DNA of 64,000 nucleotides. Source: Zychaea mexicana (Eukaryota; Mucoromycota; Mucoromycetes; Mucorales; Lichtheimiaceae). The stretch is from contig NW_026516677.1 in the NCBI RefSeq assembly GCF_025766255.1, positions 372,001 through 436,000 on the forward strand, written 5' to 3'. Of this stretch, positions 10,702 to 21,935 are shown piece after piece. The position numbers and the translations under genes were made by a program. The first letter of the stretch is position 1; each line of letters opens with the position of its first letter. The notes under the pieces were generated by a model, which saw only the letters and a program-made list of their open reading frames with translations, did no database searches and had not been told where the DNA came from.

Positions 10702-12535
10702 TTATTCGTAGACGGCTACACGGAATTGGACCGGCAAGCATGAATTTATGAACGCAGCCGCAGTGGGGTGCCCCAGTTGCTCAGACGGGAAGCTGACGAA
10801 AAACGCAAACACCAGAATGAACAATGAGAGCAAAGAGTACCAGTACGATGCAGCAGCGACACGCTCAGGCTCATACACGTGCGCCACTTCCTTCAATTGC
10901 GAGGGCTTGGGTGTCTTGTTGAAATGCTTGCATACTTGGTCCGATGTCAATTTACTGCCGGCAAGTACGATCGGAACACCTGTGCCTGGATGCGTCGAAG
11001 CACCCACAAAGAACAAATTGTTGAACCGGCCAGTCGAGTCCTTTGTAGAAGGACGGAACCACAGCACTTGGAGGACATCGTGTGATAAGCCCAAGATGGA
11101 ACCGCGCCACAAGTTGAACTTTTTCTGCCATACTGCAGGGTCGTTGACAATCTCGTTGACAATCCAGTCTTGCAAGTGGTCAAGGCCAAGTCGCCGGCGA
11201 AGCACATCGAGCACCATGGTTCTCGCGCGGTCAACAAGTGCTTCATAGTCTTCCGTTGGGTTTATACCGCGCATGTGGCCGATAGGCACCAGGACAATAA
11301 TAGAATCTTTGCCCTCTGGTGCAGCACTGGGATCAATGCGCGAGGGAACATTGACATAGAACGACGGCTCGGATGGCAAGGTGTGATCGTCAAAGATCTC
11401 GTCAAAGCTCTCACGATAGGCTTCGGCTAAAAAGATATTGTGCACGTCGAGCTCAGAAACCTTGCGATCCATGGACCAATAGAACGAAATCGATGACGAT
11501 GTGAGCTTCTTGCTAGCCAAAGTGTTTTGTGTCCAGCGACAGGGCGGGAGGAGCTTGTGGTACGCATAGACCAGATCTGCATTACATACTACTGCGTCAG
11601 CTTGGATCACTTCTCCGGATTCCAAGGTAACACCCGTTGCTTGATTGCTTTCGGTGTTGATCTTGGCCACTGGGGAGTCGTAGCGGAACGTGGCGCCATA
11701 CTTGTCTCTGGCAATCTTCTCCAACTTTTGGACGACCATGTTGAAACCGCCTTCTGGATACCATATGCCTTCCGCAAACTCAGTGTACTGGAGCAAACTG
11801 TATACAGCAGGGGCGTGATATGGTGACATTCTATTTAAGGGGGGGGGATCAAACGTCATTGGCTAGTAAGCAAGTGAAAAACCATAAAGAGAGGAAATTT
11901 TCAAGAACAATGAAAGTATGCATGATGTAAGCTTACCCCATATACATCGTTTGGAAAGTAAAGGCCATGCGCATTTTCTTGGTTTTGAAATACTTGGATG
12001 CGCGTGCATAGATGCGGTCAAATAGATGGAGCTTAAAGATTTCAGGTGCATACTTGATACGGATCATATCCCAGATAGACTCAAAGTTGCGCTTGATGGC
12101 AATGAGTGTACCGCGTTCATAATGCTCGTGCGTCTCACCCAAAAAGTCAAGAAACCGGCCAAAACCGTCGACACCTTCAATACGCTCCATTTCGGGCTTC
12201 ATCCGTGTCAAGTCAGAGCTCAAGTGGATCTTGTCACCATCGTCAAAATGGACCTTGTAGTTATTTTCGCACCGCAATAAGTTCAGATGGTCTTGAATGC
12301 GCTCGTCCAAGTCGGCAAATGTATCCTTGAATAGCTTGGGCATCAGATATAGCGACGGTCCTTGATCGAAGCGGTAGCCTTCATGATGAATAAGCGAGCA
12401 TCGACCGCCATTAAAGTCGTTCTTTTCCACCACGGTCACCTTGAAGCCTTCGCGAGCCAGACGAGCCGCAGCAGCAGTACCGCCTGCGCCAGCGCCGATA
12501 ACGATGATGTGTTTTTGCTTCTCTTGATGGGACAT
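10702..12535 (-). CDS. carB: Phytoene dehydrogenase CarB
   Basis: FAD-dependent bacterial-type phytoene desaturase (CrtI family) that introduces four double bonds into phytoene to give lycopene. Two exons, 12535-11937 and 11830-10702, encode 575 residues, close to the roughly 580 of characterised Mucorales CarB. Residues 11-19 carry the dinucleotide-binding IVIGAGAGG, followed by VVEKNDFNGGRC. The splice rebuilds TMYMG-MSPYHAPAVYSLL. The CrtI signature NLFFVGASTHPGTGVPIV starts at about residue 471. A hydrophobic segment at about 531-547 probably anchors the enzyme in a membrane. It is divergent from carRP with 518 bases between start codons, and a TATA-like TATATA lies about 55 bases upstream of the ATG. 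Everything known of Mucorales carotenogenesis predicts light induction. Confidence 0.97.
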
Positions 12536-13053
12536 GTGGGAAGAAGTTTAAGGGGAGTGTTTTTTTGATTTCGCTTGGACGTTGTCAATATATACCCAGA
12601 GCATCCACCGCCCGGAACACATCCTGACCTTAAAAATATTTCGTAGAGGTGCTGTTGTCGACGCGTCCGTTCGTCTTCTTGCAGCTGTAAGGGGTATCTC
12701 ACAGTGCAGCGTGATGAAGCACGATACAAAACAAAATTCATTATGAATTATGCAGCCGACGGGTACTCCTTTACGCTTAGCTCGGTTTTGACCCATTTTA
12801 GGCAAAAGGACGATCACACTTTCTCCTTCTTTGGAGAGTGTTGTCGGGCATAACAGACAGAGTGTGCGAAACGAGCTTCTTGACGATGAAGCGAGAATAA
12901 GAGATAGCACAGAAGATGCGAAAAAGATATAAAACGGGTCCATACAATGAAAGAAAAAAAAGACATCATCAAAGCACAACCACTCTCTCACCTCACTTAT
13001 ATTCCTCGTTCTTAAAAGTTTTCTAATTTATAAATTTTCTGTTATTGCCCATC
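12536..13053. promoter_or_regulatory. Divergent carB-carRP promoter
   Basis: The 518 bases between the two ATGs are the only DNA available to drive both carotenoid genes. A TATATA-like box at 12588-12595 lies 53-60 bases from the carB ATG. A TATAAAA at 12928-12934 lies about 120 bases before the carRP ATG. In Mucor and Phycomyces the equivalent region is light-responsive through White Collar-type GATA factors. I can locate the TATA boxes but cannot assign individual light elements by eye. Confidence 0.8.
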
Positions 13054-14952
13054 ATGCTCACTTATATGGAAGTTCATCTCTACTACACACTCCCGGTTCT
13101 CGGTATACTGTTTGCTCTTCTCCGCCCATTCCACTCCCCGCAAGACACTTTCAAGTATTCTTTTCTCTGCATCATGGCGTTGACAACCGCATCGCTTTGG
13201 GATAACTACATTGTCTACCATCGTGCCTGGTGGTACTGCCCATCCTGTGTCACTGCTGTCATCGGCTATGTTCCTTTGGAGGAATATATGTTCTTTTTGA
13301 TCATGTCTTTGATGACCGTTGCCTTCACCAACCTGGTTATGCGGTGGCACCTTCCAAGCACCTTCATCAAGCCTGATGCCTCTGTTTACAAGTCCATGTG
13401 TATCCGATACTTGCCGGTCGCTGCGTTTTTGTCAGTTGGTTTGCGTGCATGGGTAAGACAGCCCCTCGACTTTGTTATAGTTGTACTCCCCCCCTTCCGC
13501 CTCACCAATTCACTTATAATCTTACAACGTGTATTAATTGGGATCATCATTTTTCTTTGTTCGATATAGAATACGGCTGTGCCGGACACTCGCCTGTTCT
13601 ATGGTTCCTGCATCTTGTGGTACGCATGTCCTGTTCTTGCACTTTTGTGGTTCGGTGGAGGTGAATACATCTGCCGTCGCTACAAGGCTGTTCTCTTTTC
13701 CATCGCTGTACCCACAATCTATCTTTGCTGGGTTGATAAGGTTGCCATCGCTGCTGGCACATGGCACATTTCTCTTCGAACAAGTACCGGCGTCATGGTC
13801 GTTCCGAGCCTCCCTGTTGAGGAATTTATGTTCTTTCTTATAATTAATGTGGTACTTGTATTTGCAACCTGCGCTATCGACCGTGCACAAGCCGTTCTCC
13901 ATCTCCACAGCAACAGTGACAGTGGCATGGCAACTGGTTTCTCCTCAAATCTGACGCTGCTCTTGAATTTGACTCGCGCCTTTTGCCTGCCGGATCAGGC
14001 ACTACATGCAGAAACCTTCCGCGATTTGCATACGACTTGGCGCATCTTGAAGCAGGCTTCATTTTCATTCTACACTGCGTCGGCCGTATTTCCCACACAT
14101 ATTCGTCAAGATCTTGGCGTCCTCTACGGTTTTTGCCGTGCCACGGATGATCTCGCTGATGACGAGGTGTCCTCCGTCGAACAGCGCAAGACCCAGCTTG
14201 CTACGGTGCGCCGCTGCATACATGACATGTTTGCTACCAAGACTCCCACGATGGACTGGTCCCTCTATGACTTGCCTGCCTCATGTATTGCCTCGCTCCG
14301 TGCATTTGCAAGACTGCGACCCAAGCTTCAAGTCGACGCTGTCAACGAATTGCTCGATGGTTATGCTTTTGATCTGGATCGGGCAACTGTCAAAAACGCT
14401 GCGGATTTGGAATACTACTCGGCCTGTGTCGCAAGCAGCGTGGGTGAAATGTGCACACGAGTCATGCTGGAATATCCGGAACAATGGACTATCGAGCGGG
14501 CTCGAGACATGGGGCTGGTGTTGCAATACATCAATATCGCACGCGATATCGTTACGGACAGCCAGCAGCTCCGTCGATGCTACTTGCCCCGCGATTGGTT
14601 ATCGGAAGCAGAAAGCAAGGCAATGACGACCGGGCGTGCTGACACATTGGGTCAAACCAAATTGCGTTCATTGGCTTTGAGACTGATTCGTCGCGCGGAG
14701 GTGTTGGCAGGTCGAGCACGACGAGGCATCGATCGCTTACCATTCGACTGTCAAGGCGGTGTGCGGGCGGCGTGTGCTGTGTATATTGCTATTGGCAACG
14801 AACTGATAAATGCACAAGGATATCCTCGACGGGCCCATGTATCAACAGCGAAACGGGCGTGGATCGTGCTTAAGAATGTTTACCAGTGGCAAGGCAGTAG
14901 CGAGATCATGGTAGCCCGAAAAGGAAAGCAGCGTGCATTTTCTCTTCTGTGA
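13054..14952 (+). CDS. carRP: Lycopene cyclase / phytoene synthase CarRP
   Basis: Bifunctional enzyme: the N-terminal R domain cyclises lycopene to beta-carotene and the C-terminal P domain condenses two GGPP into phytoene. Two exons, 13054-13452 and 13570-14952, give 593 residues. The R domain (about 1-240) is multi-membrane-spanning and holds two repeats of the cyclase signature, PLEEYMFF at 74-81 and PVEEFMFF at about 215-222. The P domain (about 250-593) carries the two Asp-rich motifs of trans-prenyl synthases, RATDDLADD at about 323-331 and NIARDIVTD at about 455-463. The ATG at 13054 is chosen over an upstream in-frame TTG because [11 protein letters not shown] matches the family start. 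This fusion is found in fungi. Confidence 0.97.
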
Positions 14953-17620
14953 TTGTTACATATTCCGGTCCATACGATTTCACTATTGCTCTTTACTTTG
15001 CGTTGCAATTTTTTCCAATATGCGTTATATTTTTGATTGGCTTTGTTTCAAATCTTTCAAAATAAAAAACTTTTTTTAATTGTTTAAATGTCAAATAAGC
15101 ACACAGTCTGTTGCTACTTAGATCCAGATTTTTAAGAAAGAAACTATATGATTGATTGAAGAACTAAAGCGTTGCCTCCTCTTCTTAGAATTGACAAAAG
15201 CAATGTGAAGAAAGAGTTTAGTGCCCGTTTATGGTATATAGATGGATGGAAAAAGATGCTGTGCTTAGTACAGAAGCGAATAAATGGAAAGTGCTTACAA
15301 CCAAGCAAGCAAGTTGCTGCTACCAGTAATTGTTATTTTGGGACTAATCGTGAAGATGTAGAGCTTGCGCGAATTTCCGAATAATCAACTACATTGTCAT
15401 TTGTGCATTGAAGTAATCTATGGTTGTTTATAGTCGATATGAGCTCTTGGTCATCCATTTATTCAAACGTGTCGGTTGCTTCTTCAGCCAACCGTCCAAT
15501 TACTTCTGTCCGACATCACAAAGCCTCGCGATTGTGCAAAGGATAGTAATTAGACCGGAAGGTCCAGAAGTCCGTTATCCGATTGTATGGAACGCCGTGC
15601 AAGCGTATGATTAGCTCAATTATTGCATGTTTCCAATACATCGTCAGCGACATCACGCTTCGCATGTCATGCGAATGCTCTATTGTTAAGCAACTGCACT
15701 TTCATTCTTTACTTAATACGCTCGCAGTAGTCTATGTAGCTTCCATCTAGGATGTTTCCATTCAATGGCACACATCGCGGCAGATATGGCATAAGCAAAT
15801 CGAGACGAGCACCAGAGAGGATCAGAAGCATCGCCGCGAGTTACAGGCTGTATTGTCGTGAGCTGATGCCAGACTTGTCTTTTCTCGACATATAGTATAT
15901 CAATTTTTTCCAATTTCTTACTAGAATATAAAATGTTCATATTGTTATGTAAACGCTGAATGCTTTGTAAAGCAACTTTTATTACAGATGCGCTTGGTAC
16001 GTTTGAGCAACGTCTAAAAAGCTTTGCTGTTGTTGCACTTGCGGCGACATTATTGCAAACATCGCGCCAGATTGTTCGACCTATGACGACTCATCATAAA
16101 CCATATGAATCTTCTAGGAAATCCATATAGTTGTCTCGAGGGCAACTCATCAAGTGAGTTGATATGCCATTTTATTTAAGACGTCGAGTTCAAAAACAAA
16201 GTGAATTGTCATTGTAAGAACTTGGTCTTTTTTCTAGTGCTGTGGTTCTCCATCTCATAGGTTTTGACTCCATCTCATAGGTTTTGAAGTATTCCATATT
16301 GTAAGCTTTTTCAGTTTTTTGAAAACTTATGTATAGTGATTTGTTATATAACATCGCGTTTCATTGATTTCAACGATTGAGGCGGAAGAGGACCAGTCAA
16401 CATTCTAGAACTCAACCCCTTTCAGATTTTCGGTAGTAGCACCTTTCCTCAATGTTGATAAAGTTCTCTCCCTATTCTCCGGTCACAAAATCGTTACCAT
16501 TTCACTAACAGTTTGTTGGGTTTTCCTATTGCTACGAACGTTAAAGATTCTTGAATGGACGTCTTTTACTTTCTTATTACTTTCGATAGATGTAAAAATA
16601 ATAACACTTTGAAGTTTTCTTTGAAAGTATCAAAAATGTGTAGATAATCCAAATAATATGTCACTAATGCTTAAAAGAAACCTATAAAACTTGATGCTAT
16701 TTTAACCTAAACTTTTTCAAATATCGTATGTTAATATGTGGTACAATAATCGCAAGATGCCACTCGTTTATACACATGATTTTTTATTATCTTTTAGATA
16801 CGGTGGCTATAAGCACTAAGGCACTTGGTATTTGGCTCTGTAATTAGATAAGCTGGTCGTCGGTGTGGATCGCATACTTGATCACTGGCTCCTGATACGG
16901 ATCAAGTAGAATTCAAAGTCCCACCGAGCGCTTCAAGAACTGTTTTATGACATATGCTATAATTTTAGTCAGAAGCGCGGACTCCAAGTAGCATAACAAG
17001 TGTTGGCGGTATACGTTACGCAATAATGCAATGCAAAGTAAAAAAGAACAATAGGACGCTTCAAGTGTGTGGTGTGTGTGCGTGTGTGTGCGTGTGTGCG
17101 CGCTTAGTATAATGGATGATTTAGGCAAAACGGATGTCTAAAAAAGAACTAAAAATCAATAAAAACCGGAAAGTTGCAGCCGTTCGGGCCGTATTTTTTT
17201 GCTTGTTTCGGATTAGAATGCGAGATCGCGCAATAGAGCCTCATATTGGATTTAGAAACCTGTGCAGTGTTCGATTTGTGCTCCAATAAAGGCCGGTTAG
17301 CCAGCGGAGCTCTATCTGCTGGTATGGCTGATTAACAAAATCGGTTTCGCAGGACACGTGCCCTCTCCACTTCCACTCTTTCCTTACAGATCTTCGAATG
17401 TCCAAAGCCGGACTCAGGAAGCACAGGAAAAGTTAGAAACGGGTTCTGAAATTCATTTGTTTCTTAACGTTCTTTCGTAGCGCTTTCCTGGAAAACGCAT
17501 TTTTCGTCATATTTGGTATAAATTTATAGGCCTTTGCCTCCCCTTGGCTCGCTTCTTTTTTTAACTTTCTTTTTCCCATTCTACTTTTCCTCACAATCAT
17601 ACAGCAGCAAGCAACTTCTT
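14953..17620. other. Long intergenic region, no recognised gene
   Basis: About 2.7 kb of AT-rich DNA. Short frames occur at 15172-15384 (+), 15420-15614 (+) and 15713-15940 (-). None shows a family motif or plausible splice continuation, and they may be remnants. A GT-rich microsatellite lies around 17070-17102. The last few hundred bases are the promoter of the AT-hook gene, with a TATA-like TATAAATTTATA near 17517-17528 about 95 bases before its ATG. Confidence 0.5.
16248..16287. repeat. Perfect 20-bp tandem duplication
   Basis: The 20-mer CTCCATCTCATAGGTTTTGA occurs twice back to back (16248-16267 and 16268-16287). It lies in non-coding DNA with no open frame, and its role is unknown. Replication slippage is the simplest origin. 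Confidence 0.9.
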
Positions 17621-18091
17621 ATGACTACGCTTCCTTCTATCTCGAATCTGCTCAACGACGACACGCTTCACTCATCGCAGCGCCCACCTTCTTTTCAGTT
17701 TTCGCCGCCTTCTCCACCCACCAGCGCTTGTACGCCGGCACTGTCTCCAACCAACTCATGTGTCTCACTTTCACCACGCTTGGACGAGCTTCCGCCGCTC
17801 CAAGGATTTGATCCTCCCGTGCGCAAATTGTCGGGAACACCCATTGTAGCGCCATGGAGCACAGACAACAACAATGTGACAACGCCACCGTCTCCTCCCG
17901 GATCATCATCATCATCCATTCCCTCTCCACCTCCGTCTCACGCGTATCCAAAGCCATCTCCTCCACAACTACAACGACCACAATTTTACCAAATGCCTCC
18001 ACATCGACCACAGCCACACCCTTTACCGTCGCAACGAAATCAACAACCAGCCGAACAACAACGACAGCAGCCCGAGCAGCAGCAGCAGCAA

Positions 18092-18123
<32 letters not shown>

Positions 18124-18490
18124 GCAACAGCCAACTGCTCAGATCCTCATCTCGCCAACGACAGGCCAACCCATATTAAAACGCCGTCGAGGTCGTCCCC
18201 CAACCAACCGTGAGCCTGTCAACGATGGCGGCTTTACCTTCTTAGCACCGGTCACATGGACTGTTCAGCAACCACCCGAGCAAAACCAAGTGCCTGAAGC
18301 AAAGACGGATCAGCATGAAATGATGGCGGCCTTTTCGAGCTCCAACATGGACACCGTCTTGCAGATGCCCCGTAAGAAGCGTGGCCGCAAACCCAAAACT
18401 CAGCTTGCTGGCAACTCATGCTTTGTGTGGAAAGAACTGCCATCCACCCGATCACCGTCAAAGAAAGTAGTCAAGAAACCAAAAGCTTAA
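17621..18490 (+). CDS. AT-hook DNA-binding protein with poly-Q tract
   Basis: Single-exon gene for 289 residues. The first half is Ser/Pro-rich, and a long poly-Gln tract encoded mostly by CAG/CAA lies at about residues 149-170. Two AT-hooks follow: KRRRGRPPTN from about residue 187 and RKKRGRKPKT from about residue 251. Each has the central RGR core that inserts into the minor groove of AT-rich DNA. The tail is Lys-rich. No second DNA-binding domain is present, so an architectural or co-regulator role in chromatin is likely but inferred. The start is the first ATG in frame (17621). The frame stays open further upstream but without another ATG. Confidence 0.85.
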
Positions 18491-18854
18491 TGTTCTGGAT
18501 ACCCTTTTTCCTGTTTTCCGATCTTGTTTGCACGCATTTCTCTTATCTCTCTTCTTCTTCTCACGTTCTCATCTTCTTGTTGCTGGTTGGTTGGTTGTTA
18601 TTGTTGTCGCAACAGTCTGTATATGCCGTTTTTCCTTCATGTGTTGTAGTAGTATTACCTTTTATATATACATATGTTTCTTTCTTTTCGCCCCCTCGTC
18701 CTTCACAATATGTCATTTTTTCCATCTCCTCCCACTCCCACTCGCGCTCTGCAACACGCATTGTAAATTATGAGTTTGTTTTCGTTTCGTTTTCCGTTCT
18801 GCCCTATATATATATATATATATATTATACATAAAGTTTCTGTTTGATTGTATC
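18491..18854. other. Short intergenic, pyrimidine-rich with TA repeat
   Basis: The 3' flank of the AT-hook gene and the promoter of the hydrolase gene. The plus strand is strongly T/C-rich, then a (TA)n run at 18805-18825 lies about 30-50 bases upstream of the next ATG and could act as its TATA element. Confidence 0.5.
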
Positions 18855-20132
18855 ATGAGCAAAAGAATTGTCTCGCTTGCATTTGAGAAGTATGCTACTG
18901 CCGCTAAATCCCACGCGGGCCCTCCACTAATCATTTCGCATGGGCTGTTTGGATCGAAGCAAAACTGGAGGACGCTAGCGAAAGTATTCAGCACGCGACT
19001 GTCCCGAGATGTTTACACAGTTGTAAGTTTACTGGATTACAGTTGATTATGAGTTACTGCAATCTTCTCGTTTCTAATCCGGTTTTGGTGTGGAATGTAA
19101 AAGGATCTGCGTAACCATGGTGACAGTTGCCGTAGCGACGTACACACTTTTGACAGCATGGCCAATGATTTAACTCAGTTCATTGCCGATCAAGGTCTTG
19201 AACAACCTGTTCTTGTCGGCCATTCCATGTAAATATAAGAATAACAGGGTTGCATAAAATGAAAAGGGCTCTTGTAGAAGTAGTAACCAAATTAAATTCA
19301 GGGGTGGAAAAGCTTCTATGGCATGCGCCTTACAGTCACCTACAGCAATTTCTCATTTGGTGGTAATCGATATGCCTCCTGTACCTCTCTCTTACGTTTT
19401 GCGATTCGGCAAGTACGTGGAAGCATTTAGAGCAATTAAAGAGCGACGTCCAGATCGACTAGCTACTGCCAGCAAAATCCTTGAGCAATATGAGCCAAAC
19501 CAAGGCGTTCGATCTTTTTTGCTAACGAATCTTCGACGCAACGAGGCGACCGGCTCTTATTCCATCAAGGCCAACTATGAAACGCTTGGAAAGTCATTGG
19601 ATGATATTGCAGCCTTCGATACACAGGGCACATTTGCAAAGCCCACGCTTTTCATAGCAGGTGGCGACAGTCCATACCGACAGAAATTTTTGGTGTACCG
19701 TGATACCATTCGTGCCATGTTTCCTAATTCGACATTGGAAACAATCGAAGGTGCCGGTCACTGGGGTAAGTTTTCTTTCATTTCTGCGTACTGGGAACGA
19801 TGTGAGTGTGCGTGTGTATGTGCATGTTCGTAATTATATTTTTGAGTTTAAAGTGGCTATATTAATAAGGTGTATGGAATTGGGAGAAGAAGAAATCAAT
19901 CTATCGCTTCCTTTTCCCGCCCTCACAGCACACCGACAATTTAATTAATAATGGCCATTTCTCTCAACAAGTAACAGCACATAAAGATCTCAGAGAGCCC
20001 AAAAATTATGTAACTGATCGTTATGACACTATGTTTTCTAACCTGTATATTAATTATATAGTGCATGCCGATCAACCTGAAGCTTTTGTCAAGCTAATGA
20101 TCAAGACATTTATGCCATCTGGTTCGCATTAA
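18855..20132 (+). CDS. Alpha/beta hydrolase, ABHD11/Imo32 type
   Basis: Four exons (18855-19022, 19104-19228, 19302-19765, 20062-20132) encode 275 residues of a classical alpha/beta hydrolase. The oxyanion region is ISHGLFGSKQNW, and DLRNHGDS follows the first splice. The nucleophile elbow GHSMG (Ser at about 97) is split by intron 2. An acidic-residue region, LFIAGGDSPY, and the catalytic His in EGAGHW (about 251) follow. This order and these motifs match the ABHD11 family, called Imo32 in yeast, which is mitochondrial; ABHD11 is linked to 2-oxoglutarate dehydrogenase lipoylation. No strong presequence is seen, so the location is inferred by family. The last intron is unusually long for this locus (296 nt). 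Confidence 0.88.
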
Positions 20133-21935
20133 AGCGGAAAGTTTTACCGCCGCATATCCGAACTGTACTGTTAAAATACCTTGATGATGTTTTATGCTTT
20201 CTGATTTTGCCTAATATTAGCGAATACTTAATACATACACACAATCCTTTGATCAACTACGAGTCAAACAAGACAGAAGGAGTCAGCTACCATGTCATAT
20301 CAACCTACACCCGTGCGCTGTCATCATCATCGTCATCTTGTGCTATGAACGAACTTGTGACGCCTCCAATTGAACATAAATCCACACGTAGAACGTCAAC
20401 AGGAACAAGCAAAGTCTCATGAAGTGCCAGCTATGCTATCACCACCAGCATAACATCAGCAGCAACGAAAGCGAAAATTACGCTCGCTTGAATACATGAA
20501 TGACGATTAAGAGCGAAAGAATACCTCGAGCGTAATCGCCAAAGTATATAACGCTATATCTCTTAATAAGTGAAATGACTCCATAGGTCACTCATCAAAA
20601 AGAAGTTCAAGTTATTACCTATTCATCCTGTAATCCATGTCTGTATATCTTTCTCTAAAATACATTACTATATTGACACATGTGTCACGGCTGCGTTGAA
20701 CTGCCGGCAGCAACAACAGAATGAAGCGTCCGCGGTAAACGATAATTGTTATAGTACATACAAGCACTCTGATGTTTTCCTCCCATTTGTGTTGCCTTTT
20801 TCGCTCTGTTAAAGATAAAATTAGAGCATGTAACATAAAGCTGTTTATGCATACAAAAAAGAACCTCGAATGCAGTCAATGATCAGGATGCGTGACTTAT
20901 CGTTTTGATGATCGATACAGTCGCGTTGTTTCATCTGAAAGATGATATCAATAATAAAATCGAACGACCGTGCCAGGCCGAATTGCCGGATCAATGAGGA
21001 AAGTAACGCTCACATTCTGAAAGATGGAACGAGCGTTTGTTTCTGACAGTTCCAAACATGCGGTGGTGGGGTTTTAGGAAATCAAGGTTCTCTTTAATCT
21101 TCATCTTCCCACATTCGTTTTTGTTCCTTGTGAAACATATTACTTTCGACTCAGTTGCGGCAATTCGGTAATTCCCCAAAAAGGCAAAAACAGTCTGGAG
21201 CGGTGCCTCGTTTTTCCTTTAAGTGTTGTTTTTTTTCGCTAGTGGCAAAGATTCTTTACTTCACTTTTGGCAATCTCCAAAAAAAGGGAGATTGAGGAGA
21301 GCGAGTTTATCAAGACACCAGGTTCTCTGCAATCATTGTTGAAAACCGTTCTTTATATTTTCTACTCTTTTTCTCTTCTTCCCTATGTTTGGATTTTGCC
21401 GATGGTTTCCCGGCCAAAGATATTATGCTAAAAGTTGATGAGCTAATGTTTTGCCAGCCGAGATGGATTTTTCTTTTCTAATGGAAACCGAGATTAAAAT
21501 GGACTCCGGTAGACCTGGTGCTCGGCAGTGTAAGGCACAGGGACAGATACGGGTTCAACATTGTTTTTATAAAACTTGCTATCAGTATGCTTTGAACGAA
21601 ATGATATATAAAGCCTACACCTAAATAGTGTGTCAGCGGGCGCAGAGGCATGTGTACGCATTATTCTCACGGTCACATAAAACCAGTAACGTAAATAATT
21701 ACTGTTCACAATGAAGAGGGCTGCGGTTGATAAAATATTCCTCATAAGTCTATATAGCAAAGTTAAAAAAAAGGGCATGAGAGGGTACTGCTGGAGGCGG
21801 ATCCTACTGTGTGGGATGGTTTGCTTCGTCCCGCGTATTGCAAATGATTTCTTGATGAACCAAACGTTATCAACGCTATTTTTTATGCTACTATTATTGT
21901 TATATATGGGATATAGTTCTCGTCTTCTCTGTTCT
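20133..21935. other. Intergenic between convergent genes, with a bZIP relic
   Basis: About 1.8 kb between the hydrolase stop codon and the SEC3 3' end. Apart from the decayed bZIP fragment near 20456-20545 I recognise nothing. The sequence upstream of that fragment (from about 20290) is Ser/His-biased and may be part of the same dead gene. Confidence 0.5.
20456..20545 (+). pseudogene. Relic of an Atf1/CREB-type bZIP gene
   Basis: One plus-strand frame reads QQRKRKLRSLEYMNDD and then a stop. One base further on, the other frame reads RAKEYLERNRQS and then a stop. This resembles the start of the basic region of fungal Atf1/CREB-type bZIP factors, which typically read as a Lys/Arg-rich lead, a (Y/T)M(T/N)DEEKRK segment, and FLERNRQAA. 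The leucine zipper and the rest of the basic region are gone. A frameshift and two stops inside 90 bases mean it cannot be functional. The call rests on a short motif, so it is tentative. Confidence 0.45.

Noticed and set aside
17652..18134. Long antisense ORF (Val/Ala-rich) opposite the AT-hook gene
   Set aside because: It is the mirror of the Pro/Gln/Thr repeats of the real gene, and codon composition explains the openness.
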